DNA of 64,000 nucleotides, taken from assembly GCA_963930775.1 (NCBI GenBank), contig OZ005695.1, positions 8,804,001 through 8,868,000 on the forward strand, given 5' to 3'. This document shows, in pieces, positions 35,301 to 44,789 of the stretch. The number at the start of each line of letters is the position of its first letter. Position 1 is the first letter of the stretch. Under the pieces are notes generated by a model, which had not been told where the DNA came from, made no database searches, and worked only from the letters and a program-made list of their open reading frames with translations. The translations under genes and the position numbers were made by a program. This DNA is from Cliona cf. orientalis. Taxonomy: Eukaryota > Porifera > Demospongiae > Clionaida > Clionaidae.

Positions 35301-38300
35301 AGCATCACGCATTGCTGTGTAACGTTGCTGAGCTGGTAAATTTTCATCATTGCAACTATCATACTTGAGATAGTCCACCTTCCATTTAGCGTAAGTATTG
35401 GCGTCAATCTCTTCATAGCCAAGAGAACCGGGGCGTTTTGCACACGTCATAGTTCCAGCATCACTGTATAAACCAAACTTGAGGCCCTTGGAGTGAACGT
35501 AGTCGATCATGCCTTGAAAATCAGGGAACGCTACTGGATCGGGTACAACTACTTTATTTGAATCTCTACTTTTGGCCCAACAGTCATCTATGTTGACGTA
35601 CTCATAGCCGATTTTATCTAGTCCATACGCGATAAATGCATGGGCTGTCTGTTCAACGATGGTCTGATTGATGCCACAGTGGAAGTGATTCCATGAGTTC
35701 CATCCCATCTGTGGAGTGCGTCCGAGGCCATTATCCAGAGCTAGGCAACTGAGAAAATGGAGCACACAAACTAGCTCAAAGACGAGGAGTTTCATGGCGA
35801 TCAACTCTATCAACAGCAAACTTGCTACACTCTAAAATTAATGCTATTCATTTTTTTCTCATGTGATGTGCTACTGGCTACAAACTATGCAATGTATATT
35901 GTTGGAAGAACTGTTCAATAAGTTGAAGCATTCTCATAACGCCTTCAGGATTCATCTGAATAGTCTTATACAAAGTCACTAATATGCTAAGATAACTCAT
36001 ATAGCTGTGTGTATACATTCACATAAGTATCAACCCAATAATGAACCAATCACTCAAAATTAACTACGATCACTCTGGAGTTATCTTGTACATGACAACA
36101 CCATGACTGGGTACAGTGGCAGTCACACTGCCCTTCATATTGCCCAAGTCTTTCATCTGCCACAGATCTCTAACATCAGCTTCCTTGCTTGGATCCATAC
36201 CAAAATCAGACCAGCTTGCAGTTATATTGGCTGTAGCTGTCCCACGATTCAGCAACACCACAGCATATGCTCCACCCTCCAGAGGCCCCGCCCACACCTC
36301 ATTTGTTCCGTCAGTCTTTTTCCTTGTGCCCTGAACGCCCATTTTATCCTGATTGACAGCAATCACCTCAGGGTTGGTGAGGATGCGAAGTGAATCATTA
36401 TCTATCTTAGTAAGATCACATCCTATCAAAAGAGGAGCTTTCATCAAAGACCATAACGTGAAGTGTGTCTCATACTCCGTTGTGGTCATTCCTCCATTTC
36501 CAACCTCCAGCATATCGGGATCATTCCATCCCCCAGGACCAGAATCATTAGCTAGCAATGCATTGATATCCACTCGTTCAATCATGCTCTCCCAGTTGTC
36601 TTTAATATCGTGGGTTGTCCGCCAGCTATTTCCCACAGTCGAGCCCCATGATGCTATATCTTCTCGACCTCCATTGCACAAGGAATAGAAGATAGGATGT
36701 CCAGTTTTATTGAGAGCGTCACGCATTGCTGTGTAGCGCTCCTTAGCGGGTTCATTTTCGTCATTGCAACTGTCGTATTTGAGATAGTCCACATTCCACT
36801 GAGCGTAAGTTTTAGCGTCAATCTCTTCATAGCCGAGAGAGCCAGGGCGTTTTGCACACGTCATAGTTCCAGCGTCACTGTATAAACCAAACTTGAGACC
36901 CTTGGAGTGAATGTACTTGATCATGCCTTGAAAGTCTGGAAACGTTTGGGATCAGGCACTATGACTTTGTTTGAATCTCTGCTTGAAGCCCAGCAGTCAT
37001 CAACGTTCACGTACACGTATCCGAGCTTGTCCAATCCATACTTTATGAATGCGTCGGCCGTGTCCTGCATTATGGTTTGGTTGATGTTGCGGTTGAAGTG
37101 ATTCCACGAGTTCCAGCCCATCTGCGGCGTGAGCCCGAGACCATTGTCAAGCGCTAGGCAGCCAAGTGCACAAAGTACGCTTGCTAGAATACAAGCAGCA
37201 AAAATCTTCATCTTGGAGAAACGGATCGCAAGTACGTGATGGGTGGGGCCCGAGAGCGCTACATACATTATGCGCATGCGTAGTACGTTGATCGCGAAGA
37301 GCGCGTAGCGCGCCAAGCATCTACTGTCCTGTACCGTATTAAATAGTACTCTCACCTGCTTCCATGAATACAGCGGAGAAATCCAGTGGCCACACCCTCA
37401 GCATCCCATCTTCTGATCCAGTCACACAGAAGGCCTCATGCAGACAGAGGGACTGTATGGCCACGCCCCCTGACTGCGGCAATAGATGCCACACCCTCCT
37501 GACCACAATTTTCTTGTAGTTTATCTCGAAGAGGTACCCATTCTTTGTACAAGCATAGCTATTTTATTTATGATCAAAGTAATTTGGTAATTCGAGCCGG
37601 TAAAAATCCGATTTTTAAACTCACACATTCCTATTGGTGACATCACCATCGCTATGGTAACCAGGCTGAAACATGACATCAGTGAAGTGCAGCTGGTGGT
37701 GCTCCTCGAGGTTCACAGGACAAGAGCGAAGTGCCCCATTTCTCACACGCCAGAAACGAATGTTGTCCCAGCCACATGACACCATCCTAAGAATTACGTA
37801 TACCAACACCCTTCATTTTCTGACTGAGATCATTAGCCACTCACTGCCCCAACAGCCTCAAAATTTAACATCCAATACTGCTATTGTTGTAATAAGTTAT
37901 ATAGCTACTTTTATAGTTATCCACCTCTTTGATATTGAACTGAATAATAATAGATCCAAGGAGATAATTATTATACCTGCTGTCGTCAAATCCAGCCACT
38001 CTCATTCGCTCGATTCTGACATCAGTGTGAGCTCTAGCCAGCACGCATACCTCGCCAGAGTGTGTGACTCGAGATGTGTTCCACACTACCACCTGACTCT
38101 TGCCATGTCTGTCCTTCCCAACTCCACATAGCACACCACCAGAGTGAGAAAAACTGCACAATATCATAAAATAATAGCCAAAAAATTGGAAATCCTATCC
38201 TTGCAATAGTAGGTGATCTAGTCTGTTAGACCCTTTAATAATTGAAGGGGAGAAGGATCAGGCCAGATTATAGTATTATTATAGTAGGTGAATTTACCTC

Positions 38301-41300
38301 AGATTGTGCAGACCACTGTGGTGTGTCTTGAAGAGGGCAAGGCATTGAGCTGAGCTGAAATTCCACACACGAACCAGAGCAATGGAACCCGTCTGCCCTG
38401 AGGCTAGCAAACTCCCATCACTGCTCATACTCAAACAAGATACCTGTGGCAATACATTAATTTACTGAATACTTAAGCTGTACATTTACATGGTGAAGTT
38501 GACTAGACTCGTTACTTTTACCTTATCTGTATGGCCGATGAAAAATCGTTGCTTCCCCGACGAGATGTCCATGTCCACAACAAGAGAGTGGCAGGGGTAA
38601 ACAACACTTTTGCAGTCCCCACTAAATAACACCTACAGCATGGGACGCACTATAGGTACATCACAAGAAAAAATGAAGTATTATGTCGTCTACCTCACTG
38701 CTGGTATGACCTCTAAATCCAATCACTTTGCTTAGCTTCATAATTGGGTCAGGCTGAAGGCTCTATGGGTAAAAAAAACCATGATAGTTTGTACTCCAAT
38801 CAACACTTATAATACACAGACCTTAAAAGTTGGCTTTTTTGGTTCAGTACGCAGGATGATGCTCCTCTTCGCCTCTAATTTTGCTCCTGCCGCATTAGTT
38901 CCCTCTTTGTGCACAGCTACTTCAGCTCCTCTCTCAGCATACACATGCACCTCCTCATAACTCTCATGTTCATCCTGTAGGTCACCTTCTTGCATAGCTA
39001 CATCATGTCTCCGCAACCGTCTCTCTCCAGTCTGGTCACTCCTGACTGATGAATGACTGGAATGTTTTTCAACCTTCATACAAGAAGAGAAATTATCTTA
39101 ACCACATTTAAAGTTTGCTCTTTTATAACTTACTAAGTTTTCCTTAGCACTGGACCGCTCTACATGTATACTGCCACCTCTCTTTCCTTCAACCTTGGTC
39201 TGTGATCTCCTTTTTTGATGCTCACCAAATTTCTCGCTTCTTGGTACTCCACTCAAGTGAGACTGCTCCTTCATGTTAGCCGGCTTCAACCTGCTCATCT
39301 CAGTTTCAAAATCATCACTCGATTCTCCCACAACACTCATTATTGCAGGGTTGTGCCCCTTGAGATGAGCATGCGATAAAACAGGCTTTACTTTCTCAAC
39401 AGGAGCTTCAGATGGAAATCGAATATAATCATATAAATCCGTAAAGCTGTGTCCTCTCGTCACCATAAATGTCATCTCCCTTGGTAGTGGGTGAACATAC
39501 TGGCAAATACTCTCCCCAGAGGGAGTTTTTGGTCTATCAGCAGAGGCGAGTGGAGAGTACTCCATGTCACTAGTGAATACGTTCTTCACTAAGAGACTCG
39601 AGCAAAGTTTGACATTCTTCAGATAGGCATAGTTGGAGTGAAGGTAGTGAGAGAGAACAGCCTTCAAGTCGAGTGTGAGTAGAGTCCACCGTACATGAAG
39701 AGATGGCTTATCGTCCCTCTTCTCAACAGAATTTGACAAAGACTCATAATGATTCTCCTTCTTGGCCGATGAAGACGAGTAAGGGAATTGAAGCCAAGTG
39801 GAAGTTGATTTGAACTCTTTGAAGAGGTTTGAGAATGAGATGCGAATGACCATTCCTTCATTGGTGACAACTTCTATGTGAACTACAAAATATTTCGCAG
39901 GCTGTGGTCTAAAAAGGATGTAGAGATAGCGTCCTGTCAGGTTTAGGCTCTGGGAGGTGGACTTCGGGAGTTGGATGTAGTTACTAGAGGGAATTGAGCC
40001 ACTGATGCGGTAGACAGTGGCCTTGATGTCACGATCCTATGAGAGAGAGAGTAGTGTGCATAATTATTGTGTATGTATAATATTTGTGAAACTGGTGCAG
40101 CAACTGAGCAAAATTAACATTGCTATAAATTAACGGCTTAAAAAGTAGCCTCATTAATGTGCTGAGAATGAGCTTATAAAATTCATACAAAATGATTATG
40201 AATATTGCAAAAAAATGATCAGGTGACTTTGCAGTTCATGAAGATTAAAGACAAAAATGGATCTCCAATGTAGCCACAATCGATGGCTAATGACTACAGT
40301 CATTGCACTGGCTTTAGCCTCAGGATGCCTGGCCGATATGCAGAGCTTTGACTGCAAAATGCGACAAATGGCTATGGACTTTGCTCGCAAGATTCAGCCC
40401 TTTCGCTCACAGGAGCACTTCCAAGAGATAGCGGATGCCCTCAATGGAGCAAAAGAAGCTCAAAACTGCAATGTCAGCGTACCTGATATGAAAAATAAGC
40501 ACAAGGATAAGGCACCCGCTTTTCCGATACCAACGACAGGCAATGTATTCTACGTAGATGCCAACAAGGGAAGTAATGCAAATCCGGGCACTATCGATAA
40601 ACCATTTGAGACTATTGTTAAAGCTATATTTTCAGCACGTGCTGCTGGGCCGTACTCCACTATTATTCTGAGAGCTGGTACATTCTATCAGCCTGAAGTG
40701 CTTGAACTAACCCCAGCGGACAAAGGACTAACGATTCAAAACTATCCCAATGAAGAGGTATGGATTAGCGGAGGAAAAGTGATCACACCTCAGTGGGAAA
40801 AATACGATGTTGACCGCTCAAAGAACACCAACATCTACAAAGCCACTTTCTCAAAAAATATCACATTTGTGTCAATACCTGGCCTCCGTGTTAACAATAA
40901 GCGGGCTATACGAGCACGCTACCCAAATGCCGATCCAAAATTGGGATTTGGCTCCACACTGACTGCCGACAAGTGGCTACCTCCAACCTTGCCACAAAAA
41001 CCTGACAAGGAGATTAATCCAAGTGACCCTTTCAGAAACTCTTCTAACTCTTTCACAAAGTACGACTTGGGCATTGGTGGACCATGCAAGAATTTTGATC
41101 CTCCAGCAGGATACTGGTGTGGCATGCATATCGCAGGAGGTGGACCACATATATACACAGTCCCTTCCGGTATGGCCATTGGTAAGAAGAAATTGCCTAA
41201 TTTGCCCTACAAAAATCCAGTCGGCGCTATTGTCCAAGCTTGGAGGCCGGGACACTGGGCGAGCTGGATGTTTGAAGTTGGCTCCTTCAGCACAGACACT

Positions 41301-43259
41301 AATGGGACCTTCACTTTTACTTTCAGCAAAGGTGGATTTCAGGGAGCTCGTGGAAATGAGAAGGGTGATGAAATAGTGGTAGAAAATGTAATGGAAGAGC
41401 TTGATGCTCCAAGTGAGTGGTTCTACGATGAAGATTCGAGAACTCTCTACTTTTTCTACAATGCAACATCGGGAACGGAACCACCAAGTGATACGCTATT
41501 TGTGATGACGAGCCAAAAGACTCTGGCGATGATTCAAGGTAATATGACCGATCCTGTGGAAGACATTACAGTCCGTGGTATCAATTTTCGTGATACAGCG
41601 TACACATATATGGACCCTCATGGCATGCCTTCAGGAGGAGACTGGGCTTTGGAAAGGATGGGAGCGATCTTTTTAGAGGGCACCAAGAATGTAACAATCG
41701 ACAGCTGCATCTTTCAGGATCTTGACGGAAATGGAATAATGGTTTCAGGATACAATCGCAACACAACAATCATACGCAACGAATTCGTTTGGATCGGAAG
41801 CACCGCTATTGGTCAATGGGGCTATACTAAGACTATTGACAGTGCAGCCCCAGGAATGGGGTGGGATGGAACTGATGGAAATCAGCCTCGATTCTCGAAC
41901 ATTAGCTACAATTTTGCTCACGAGCTAGGAATCTGGGAGAAACAATCATCCTTCTACATGAAAGCAAAGACCTGTCAGAACGTCATATCCAATAACATCT
42001 TCTTCAATGGGCCCCGCACAGGAATAGACTTCAATGATGGCTTCGGAGGTGCTAGTACTATTACACAGAACCTGCTGTTTAATTCTTGTCGAGAATCAGG
42101 AAGCCATGGCCCTTTTAATAGCTGGGACAGACAGGTCTACGTGACAAAGGTACGTGATGGAACGCCAAGTCCAGAAAAAGACTGGGACTACATTACAGGC
42201 AATTTCATGATAGCAAATTATGATAGTGTAGTAGGCGTGGACAATGATGATGGCTCGGCCTACTTCAAGACACACGGAAATTTCATAGCATACTCAAGTA
42301 CCCACCCTTCATTTGGTGGAATGAAAAACGACTTTGGCGGCCACGATAACCGCCATTACAACAATATCTACGCTTACATTATCGCTGGATTTGGAATTAA
42401 TAGCCAACTAGAAGGCCACGAGGATTACTTCTACAACAATACGGTGGTTATGACAAGGGATGGAGACTATGGCAGCGGAACGTGTGATGGACCTGGAAAA
42501 ACTGTAGTCCACGATAATCATATCTACTCTCCAACTGGCAAGATAACCGAGTGCAAGATGAGCCTAGCAGAGTGGCAAGCCAAGGGCAATGACCCAGGCA
42601 CCACTGCTGGCAAGTGGCCGGATGATAGCGACCTGGAAGCTATGGTGCGCTGGCTGCTGAATATCTAGCTAACTCTTGATTTTGAATTATAAGCATACTA
42701 TATGTTGTGTTATAACATTCTTTTTGTCATTGCATTTGAAAATTGCTGGCCCGTGTGCAGTAGCTATATCATGGTAATCATGACATGCACACACCAGTGA
42801 ACAAAATAATCACTGAGTTCTCTGCAGGACGGTGTCCAACAAAATAGTAATTCTCTGCCGGACAGCATCCAACAAAATAATAATTCTCTGCAGGACAGCG
42901 TTGAACAAAAAATTATACTTTCTGCAGAACAGCATCTACCAAAATACTCTTGCTGCTCCGAGTACATGTAAATTGGATTATGCATCCATTCCCTTAATTT
43001 TAATCATAGTCTACATTTTCACCATATGTGAAGTGACATCTCCTTCTTTGCTGCATTTCTTCCACTGACCAACTCCAAACTGCTTGAAGAGGTTGACATG
43101 AGGGTGCTGCCACACTGTTGGTGTGCATTATTTAGAAGCAGGATGGAAACACTAAAAATCATACAACTACATGTAGTCATACGTGAATTAACGTGACTGC
43201 TATAATGCACACATTAAATTAGGATAGCCAGCTACTTCAGATAACTCACTGGATGTCAT
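23319..43259 (-). CDS. WDR90: WDR90/POC16 centriolar WD-repeat protein, with nested genes in introns
   Basis: A many-exon gene of about 20 kb. Exon 1 (43250-43259) codes MTS plus one base. Exon 2 (43023-43114) gives [19 protein letters not shown]. Exon 3 ends at 40036 and gives [20 protein letters not shown] and later [13 protein letters not shown], the N-terminal CFAP20/DUF667 domain. WD-repeat exons follow: [58 protein letters not shown], ending [14 protein letters not shown] at 23319. WDR90/POC16 is a microtubule-associated protein of the centriole wall. The exon ending in MEA (37356) joins [15 protein letters not shown] (ending 30069) in phase 1 across a 7,286-bp intron that holds five GH27 genes. 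Intron 2 (40037-43022) holds an antisense beta-helix gene. Confidence 0.9.
25492..25714. mobile_element. MITE with ATACCGTATAGCCAGAA ends
   Basis: The ends ATACCGTATAGCCAGAAATA and its near reverse complement (TTCTGGCTATACGGTAT) flank several TTTGGCGG units in both orientations. It lies in a WDR90 intron. A partial relative is present at about 10840-10925. Confidence 0.9.
30191..30318. mobile_element. Short hairpin MITE in WDR90 intron
   Basis: TAGCAATTTAGATCGTGCTA followed by CACCAACC is mirrored by GGTTGGTGTAGCATGATCTA and onward, with a spacer of about 40 bp. It lies at the 3' side of the large intron that carries the GH27 genes, outside any gene. Confidence 0.8.
30470..31609 (-). CDS. 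Secreted GH27 alpha-galactosidase-like enzyme, paralogue 1
   Basis: Intronless, 379 residues, close to the usual size for plant-type GH27. A signal peptide ([18 protein letters not shown]) precedes [18 protein letters not shown]. Substrate-pocket motif NIDDCW is at about 67-72. The nucleophile is D145 in YLKYDNC, and the acid/base is D200 in [16 protein letters not shown] is followed by a C-terminal beta-sandwich. The specificity loop reads MCEWG, with Glu as in alpha-galactosidases. GH27 enzymes remove terminal alpha-galactose, or alpha-GalNAc, by a retaining mechanism in lysosome or secretion. It is the most 3' of five tandem paralogues inside a WDR90 intron, and the next starts 294 bp upstream. 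Confidence 0.88.
   Translation of the reverse strand: MKVLLLCVVFCCAVGTLALDNGLGRTPQMGWNSWNHYHCGINEDIVKKTADAFIANSLDKVGYQYVNIDDCWQKSRDSNNVIQPDPDKFSDFQGMIDYVHSKGLKFGLYSDAGYKTCGGRPGSLGFEQVDANTYAKWKVDYLKYDNCNSDKTTPEKRYPVMRDALNKTGYPIFFSMCEWGVDNPATWAPKVGNSWRTTGDIGDNWNSMISRADENDKWAKYAAPGGWNDPDMLEIGNGGMTTAEYETHFSLWCLMKAPLLIGCDVSNMSSDTLRILTNTEVIAINQDKMGVQGSKKKSENDLEVWAGPLDGGCFAVVLLNRGNSTADVTANWSDIGMAANKQATVRDLWQKKDMGTMTGSVKASVPSHGVAMYKITPAS
31904..33046 (-). CDS. Secreted GH27 alpha-galactosidase-like enzyme, paralogue 2
   Basis: Intronless, 380 residues. The signal peptide [17 protein letters not shown] leads into [19 protein letters not shown]. Nucleophile Asp is in YLKYDNC and acid/base Asp in [12 protein letters not shown]; the specificity loop is LCEWG. 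The pocket motif reads NVDNCW where the other four paralogues have DDCW, so the second of the two Asp residues that bind galactose in this family is Asn. Otherwise it is close to paralogue 1 and has the C-terminal beta-sandwich. Activity may be changed. Confidence 0.88.
   Translation of the reverse strand: MKIILLCIVLCSLGCLALDNGLGLTPQMGWNSWNHFHCNITQDLVKQTADAFIKLGLDKFGYEYVNVDNCWANTNRDSNGQVQPNATNFADFQDMIDYVHSKDLKFGLYSSAGDRTCGGRQPGSLNNEDTDASTYAKWKVDYLKYDNCGNEKIPPEKRYPVMRDALNKTGRPIFYSLCEWGQDNPATWAPKVGNSWRTTGDIRDNWDSMMSRADENDKWAKYAAPGGWNDPDMLEVGNGGMSTAEYETHFSLWCLMKAPLLIGCDLRDIDSEALRILTNKEVIAVNQDKLGVQGNKKKSDNDLEVWAGPLNGGAVAVVLLNRGTSSANVTAEWTDIGLKSSTKATVRDLWKLKDVGVMQDSMTSAVVSHGVAMYKITPAS
33310..34452 (-). 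CDS. Secreted GH27 glycosidase, paralogue 3, with alpha-GalNAc-ase-like loop
   Basis: Intronless. I chose the Met at 34452 because [18 protein letters not shown] is a clean signal peptide; an upstream in-frame Met at 34476 would add eight residues. [24 protein letters not shown], nucleophile in FLKYDNC, acid/base in [12 protein letters not shown] and GGWNDPDML are present. The specificity loop reads MCSWGSED: Ser replaces the Glu of paralogues 1 and 2. In known enzymes this Glu/Ser position separates alpha-galactosidase from alpha-N-acetylgalactosaminidase, so this copy may act on alpha-GalNAc. That is inference from one loop. Confidence 0.87.
   Translation of the reverse strand: MKAFILSLLAASFLSSTALNNGLGRLPPMGWNSWYNFTCHFNQSMVEQTVDVIIQKGLDKLGYTYVCLDDCWAKSRDSNNVVQPDSQAFPDFQGMIDYVHSKGLLFGLYSDAGTKTCAGRPGSLGYEEVDADTYAKWKVDFLKYDNCNNNKIPSQKRYTAMRDALNKTGRPIFFSMCSWGSEDVATWAAPVGNMWRTTGDIGYTWANMINRADLNDKVAKYAGPGGWNDPDMLQAGNHGMAHIEHQTQVSLWSLMKSPLLIGTDLRNIDDESLRYLTNTEVIAVNQDKMGVQGTKRKTDGTNEVWAGPLEGGAYAVVLVNRGTVIANVTASWSDFGLDPNKEADVRDLWMMKDLGSMKGSMIATVPSHGSVMYKITPSSV
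34656..35795 (-). CDS. Secreted GH27 glycosidase, paralogue 4
   Basis: Intronless. The start at 35795 gives [19 protein letters not shown] as signal peptide; an in-frame Met at 35819 is also possible. NIDDCW, nucleophile in YLKYDSC, acid/base in [12 protein letters not shown] and [12 protein letters not shown] are present. The specificity loop reads LCNGGRE, unlike either known vertebrate pattern, and GPGSWNDP replaces GPGGWNDP. It shares the CNGG loop and the [13 protein letters not shown] segment with paralogue 5, so the two form a sub-pair. Confidence 0.87.
   Translation of the reverse strand: MKLLVFELVCVLHFLSCLALDNGLGRTPQMGWNSWNHFHCGINQTIVEQTAHAFIAYGLDKIGYEYVNIDDCWAKSRDSNKVVVPDPVAFPDFQGMIDYVHSKGLKFGLYSDAGTMTCAKRPGSLGYEEIDANTYAKWKVDYLKYDSCNDENLPAQQRYTAMRDALNKTGRPIFYSLCNGGREGVTTWGPSVGNSWRTTGDISDSWDSMIQRADRNNNDSNSSGPGSWNDPDMLEVGNGHMSSTEYETHFSLWCLMKAPLLIGCDLAKIDKDSLRILTNPEVIAVSQDKMGVQGTKRKTDGTNEVWAGPLEGGAYAVVLLNRGTATANITASWSDFGVDTSKEADVRDLWQMKDLGNMKGSVTATVPSHGVVMYKITPE
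36070..37211 (-). CDS. Secreted GH27 glycosidase, paralogue 5, single-base frameshift
   Basis: The first part (37211 to about 36924) gives [52 protein letters not shown] and [16 protein letters not shown]. The second part continues in another frame from [20 protein letters not shown] to the normal end MYKITPE. In the paralogues, ValProAspPro is followed by a reading that preserves FPDFQGM; here one base is missing near 36945, between AAAC and GTTTCC. Everything after is intact, including [19 protein letters not shown] (His before the acid/base Asp) and loop LCNGGRE. It is either a very young pseudogene or a sequencing error. Confidence 0.75.
40257..42668 (+). CDS. Secreted right-handed beta-helix protein nested antisense in WDR90 intron 2
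   Basis: Intronless, 803 residues. An N-terminal hydrophobic segment ([14 protein letters not shown]) fits a signal peptide. After a Lys-rich linker, [19 protein letters not shown] and [20 protein letters not shown] open a pectate-lyase-like fold. Then come [39 protein letters not shown] and later helix rungs ([53 protein letters not shown]). Several N-glycosylation sequons are present. This layout is common in bacterial and fungal glycoside hydrolases and polysaccharide lyases with a beta-helix, but I cannot assign a family or name catalytic residues. Its context next to five GH27 genes suggests glycan processing; that is inference. Confidence 0.8.
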   Translation: MDLQCSHNRWLMTTVIALALASGCLADMQSFDCKMRQMAMDFARKIQPFRSQEHFQEIADALNGAKEAQNCNVSVPDMKNKHKDKAPAFPIPTTGNVFYVDANKGSNANPGTIDKPFETIVKAIFSARAAGPYSTIILRAGTFYQPEVLELTPADKGLTIQNYPNEEVWISGGKVITPQWEKYDVDRSKNTNIYKATFSKNITFVSIPGLRVNNKRAIRARYPNADPKLGFGSTLTADKWLPPTLPQKPDKEINPSDPFRNSSNSFTKYDLGIGGPCKNFDPPAGYWCGMHIAGGGPHIYTVPSGMAIGKKKLPNLPYKNPVGAIVQAWRPGHWASWMFEVGSFSTDTNGTFTFTFSKGGFQGARGNEKGDEIVVENVMEELDAPSEWFYDEDSRTLYFFYNATSGTEPPSDTLFVMTSQKTLAMIQGNMTDPVEDITVRGINFRDTAYTYMDPHGMPSGGDWALERMGAIFLEGTKNVTIDSCIFQDLDGNGIMVSGYNRNTTIIRNEFVWIGSTAIGQWGYTKTIDSAAPGMGWDGTDGNQPRFSNISYNFAHELGIWEKQSSFYMKAKTCQNVISNNIFFNGPRTGIDFNDGFGGASTITQNLLFNSCRESGSHGPFNSWDRQVYVTKVRDGTPSPEKDWDYITGNFMIANYDSVVGVDNDDGSAYFKTHGNFIAYSSTHPSFGGMKNDFGGHDNRHYNNIYAYIIAGFGINSQLEGHEDYFYNNTVVMTRDGDYGSGTCDGPGKTVVHDNHIYSPTGKITECKMSLAEWQAKGNDPGTTAGKWPDDSDLEAMVRWLLNI
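42817..42950. repeat. Degenerate tandem repeat, about four units of 30-35 bp
   Basis: The core TTCTCTGCAGGACAGC...CAACAAAATA recurs four times with point changes. It lies in WDR90 intron 2, between the end of the beta-helix gene and WDR90 exon 2. No function is visible. Confidence 0.7.
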
Positions 43260-43455
43260 CTTTGTCCAAGAGGACCAAACCTGCCCTTTCCCGCCACAGC
43301 ACATTAAATTTTAACGCATGCGCAGACTGCGTCCAGTTACCTATAGCAACCAGTCATAACATACACACACTGACGATCCTTACCCAGTGCCCCTTGATAG
43401 TTCGATAGACAGGAGAACGTGCGTACAAAGTCCAGCTCCAGCCCTAACCTTTGTT
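43260..43455. promoter_or_regulatory. Divergent promoter region between WDR90 and EVG1
   Basis: A 196-bp gap between the minus-strand WDR90 start (43259) and the plus-strand EVG1 start (43456). It contains CCTATAGCAACCAGTC near 43340: GTTGCTATAGG on the minus strand resembles half of an RFX X-box (GTTGCCATGG-type), the usual switch of ciliary genes. The second half-site is not clear. A shared promoter is inference. Confidence 0.4.
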
Positions 43456-44015
43456 ATGGCGTCTCCAGCTAATCGTCAGCCAGTTGCCCGGGGAGGCATG
43501 TTCTCCACCCCCAAGGCCAACTTCAGCAGAGAAACACAGGAATTGCTCAAGGGTAAAGATCTTTTGCATGGCTACTGACAACTCACAATCAATCATAATA
43601 TTCTACTGTAGTGATGATGCAAGAATCAAAACTGACTAACTTTCAGCAACGTCAGCTCAATCAAACCCTCAAAAGTAAGATTTATGAGCACTTTAGCAAT
43701 CTATGATATACGTACATGTACGTGACAGTGGCGTAAGAAGATGTTTTTGAACAGGGGGGCTGTAAATAAAATTGCATGCAAAGCGTGTAAAAAAACTTTT
43801 TGATCATACGATACGCCTTCAAATCATGCCCATTATTATGCTAATTTGGCTGTAAAGTAGACTTTACATCACAAATCTGAAGATATCAAGGTCTAGTAGA
43901 ATAAATATCTTCCTAGGTTTAGGCCCACTTGGCTGACAAGATGGGGGGGGGGGGCTACAGCCCCCCAGCCCCCCTGCTTCTTACGCCAGTGCGTGAGTGT
44001 ATGATGTATCGTCCA

Positions 44016-44060
<45 letters not shown>

Positions 44061-44789
44061 TGCACATTTCAAGGTGGCCATTCACTACCTCTGAGATGCC
44101 ATCCCACTTCGAGTCACCCTGATGGTCAGAAGCCAGTGACAAAATCGAAGAAGTCGTCATCACAGAAAATCAAAGCTCCTAAGCAGAGTGGACTGAGAAC
44201 TAAGGAGACGATTGAGCACTTGACTGTGGCAGACCAGGAGCCAGGATATAGACCATCTCCTTCCAGTGAGTCATACCAGTATACAATGACGGGAAAAAAA
44301 AGGGATGGGGACTAACACTCAGATAGCCATGGCCACATTCAATACTCAAAAGAACTGCTTCTCAGGCCCGTTCCCAGCAAACCCAAAAACCTAGCTTTCT
44401 AGCTCAGCTTCATCATAATAACATTGTTTTGTAGGGTATGATTCGACGAAAGAGAAGCAGAAACTACAGAATGTGATGGCCTTTGGGAGCGAGGTGGAGC
44501 CAGCAGCCACTACGGTGACAAGGCCACACCCACTTCCTGCTCAGGATGAGATAGAGGTGGACAGGTTTGAAGAGGTGATGAAGGAAATCGAAGAAAGGAA
44601 GGAATTTTTGGAAGAAATGGAAGCACTTGGACAGGGACAAAAGTATAGAAGTAAACTGATGACGGAGATATCACAGGTATTATAAGTATAAGCATACAGA
44701 ACAGCTCATCATGTAAATTCTTATCTCTCATGTAGAAAATTTATGAACTTGAAAGAATGGATAAAGAAAGAACTGCTAGACTCACATGA
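43456..44789 (+). CDS. UPF0193 protein EVG1 homologue (C22orf23 family)
   Basis: Five exons (43456-43552, 43612-43674, 44074-44265, 44435-44676, 44736-44789) join in frame to 215 residues, matching the family size. Family hallmarks are MMQESKLTNFQQRQL in exon 2 and VDRFEEVMKEIEERKEFLEE with MEALGQGQKYR in exon 4. The protein ends IYELERMDKERTARLT. The molecular role of the family is not established. Its head-to-head position with WDR90 fits a cilium or centriole link, but that is inference. Intron 2 carries an inverted-repeat element and a TC microsatellite. Confidence 0.88.
43729..43992. mobile_element. MITE in EVG1 intron
   Basis: CAGTGGCGTAAGAAG near 43729 is mirrored by CTTCTTACGCCAGTG near 43977, with a second inner pair (AGGGGGGCTG against CAGCCCCCCTG). 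A (TC)n microsatellite follows at about 44020-44056. Confidence 0.8.

Noticed and set aside
30070..37355. GH27 cluster as an ordinary intergenic array between two WD-repeat genes
   Set aside because: The flanking WD exons join in phase and give a continuous protein sequence at a point inside the WDR90 family, so the cluster is intronic.
43893..44081. ORFs with Arg/Glu or Ser/Leu runs in the EVG1 intron
   Set aside because: They come from the TC microsatellite next to a MITE; the EVG1 exon there begins at 44074.
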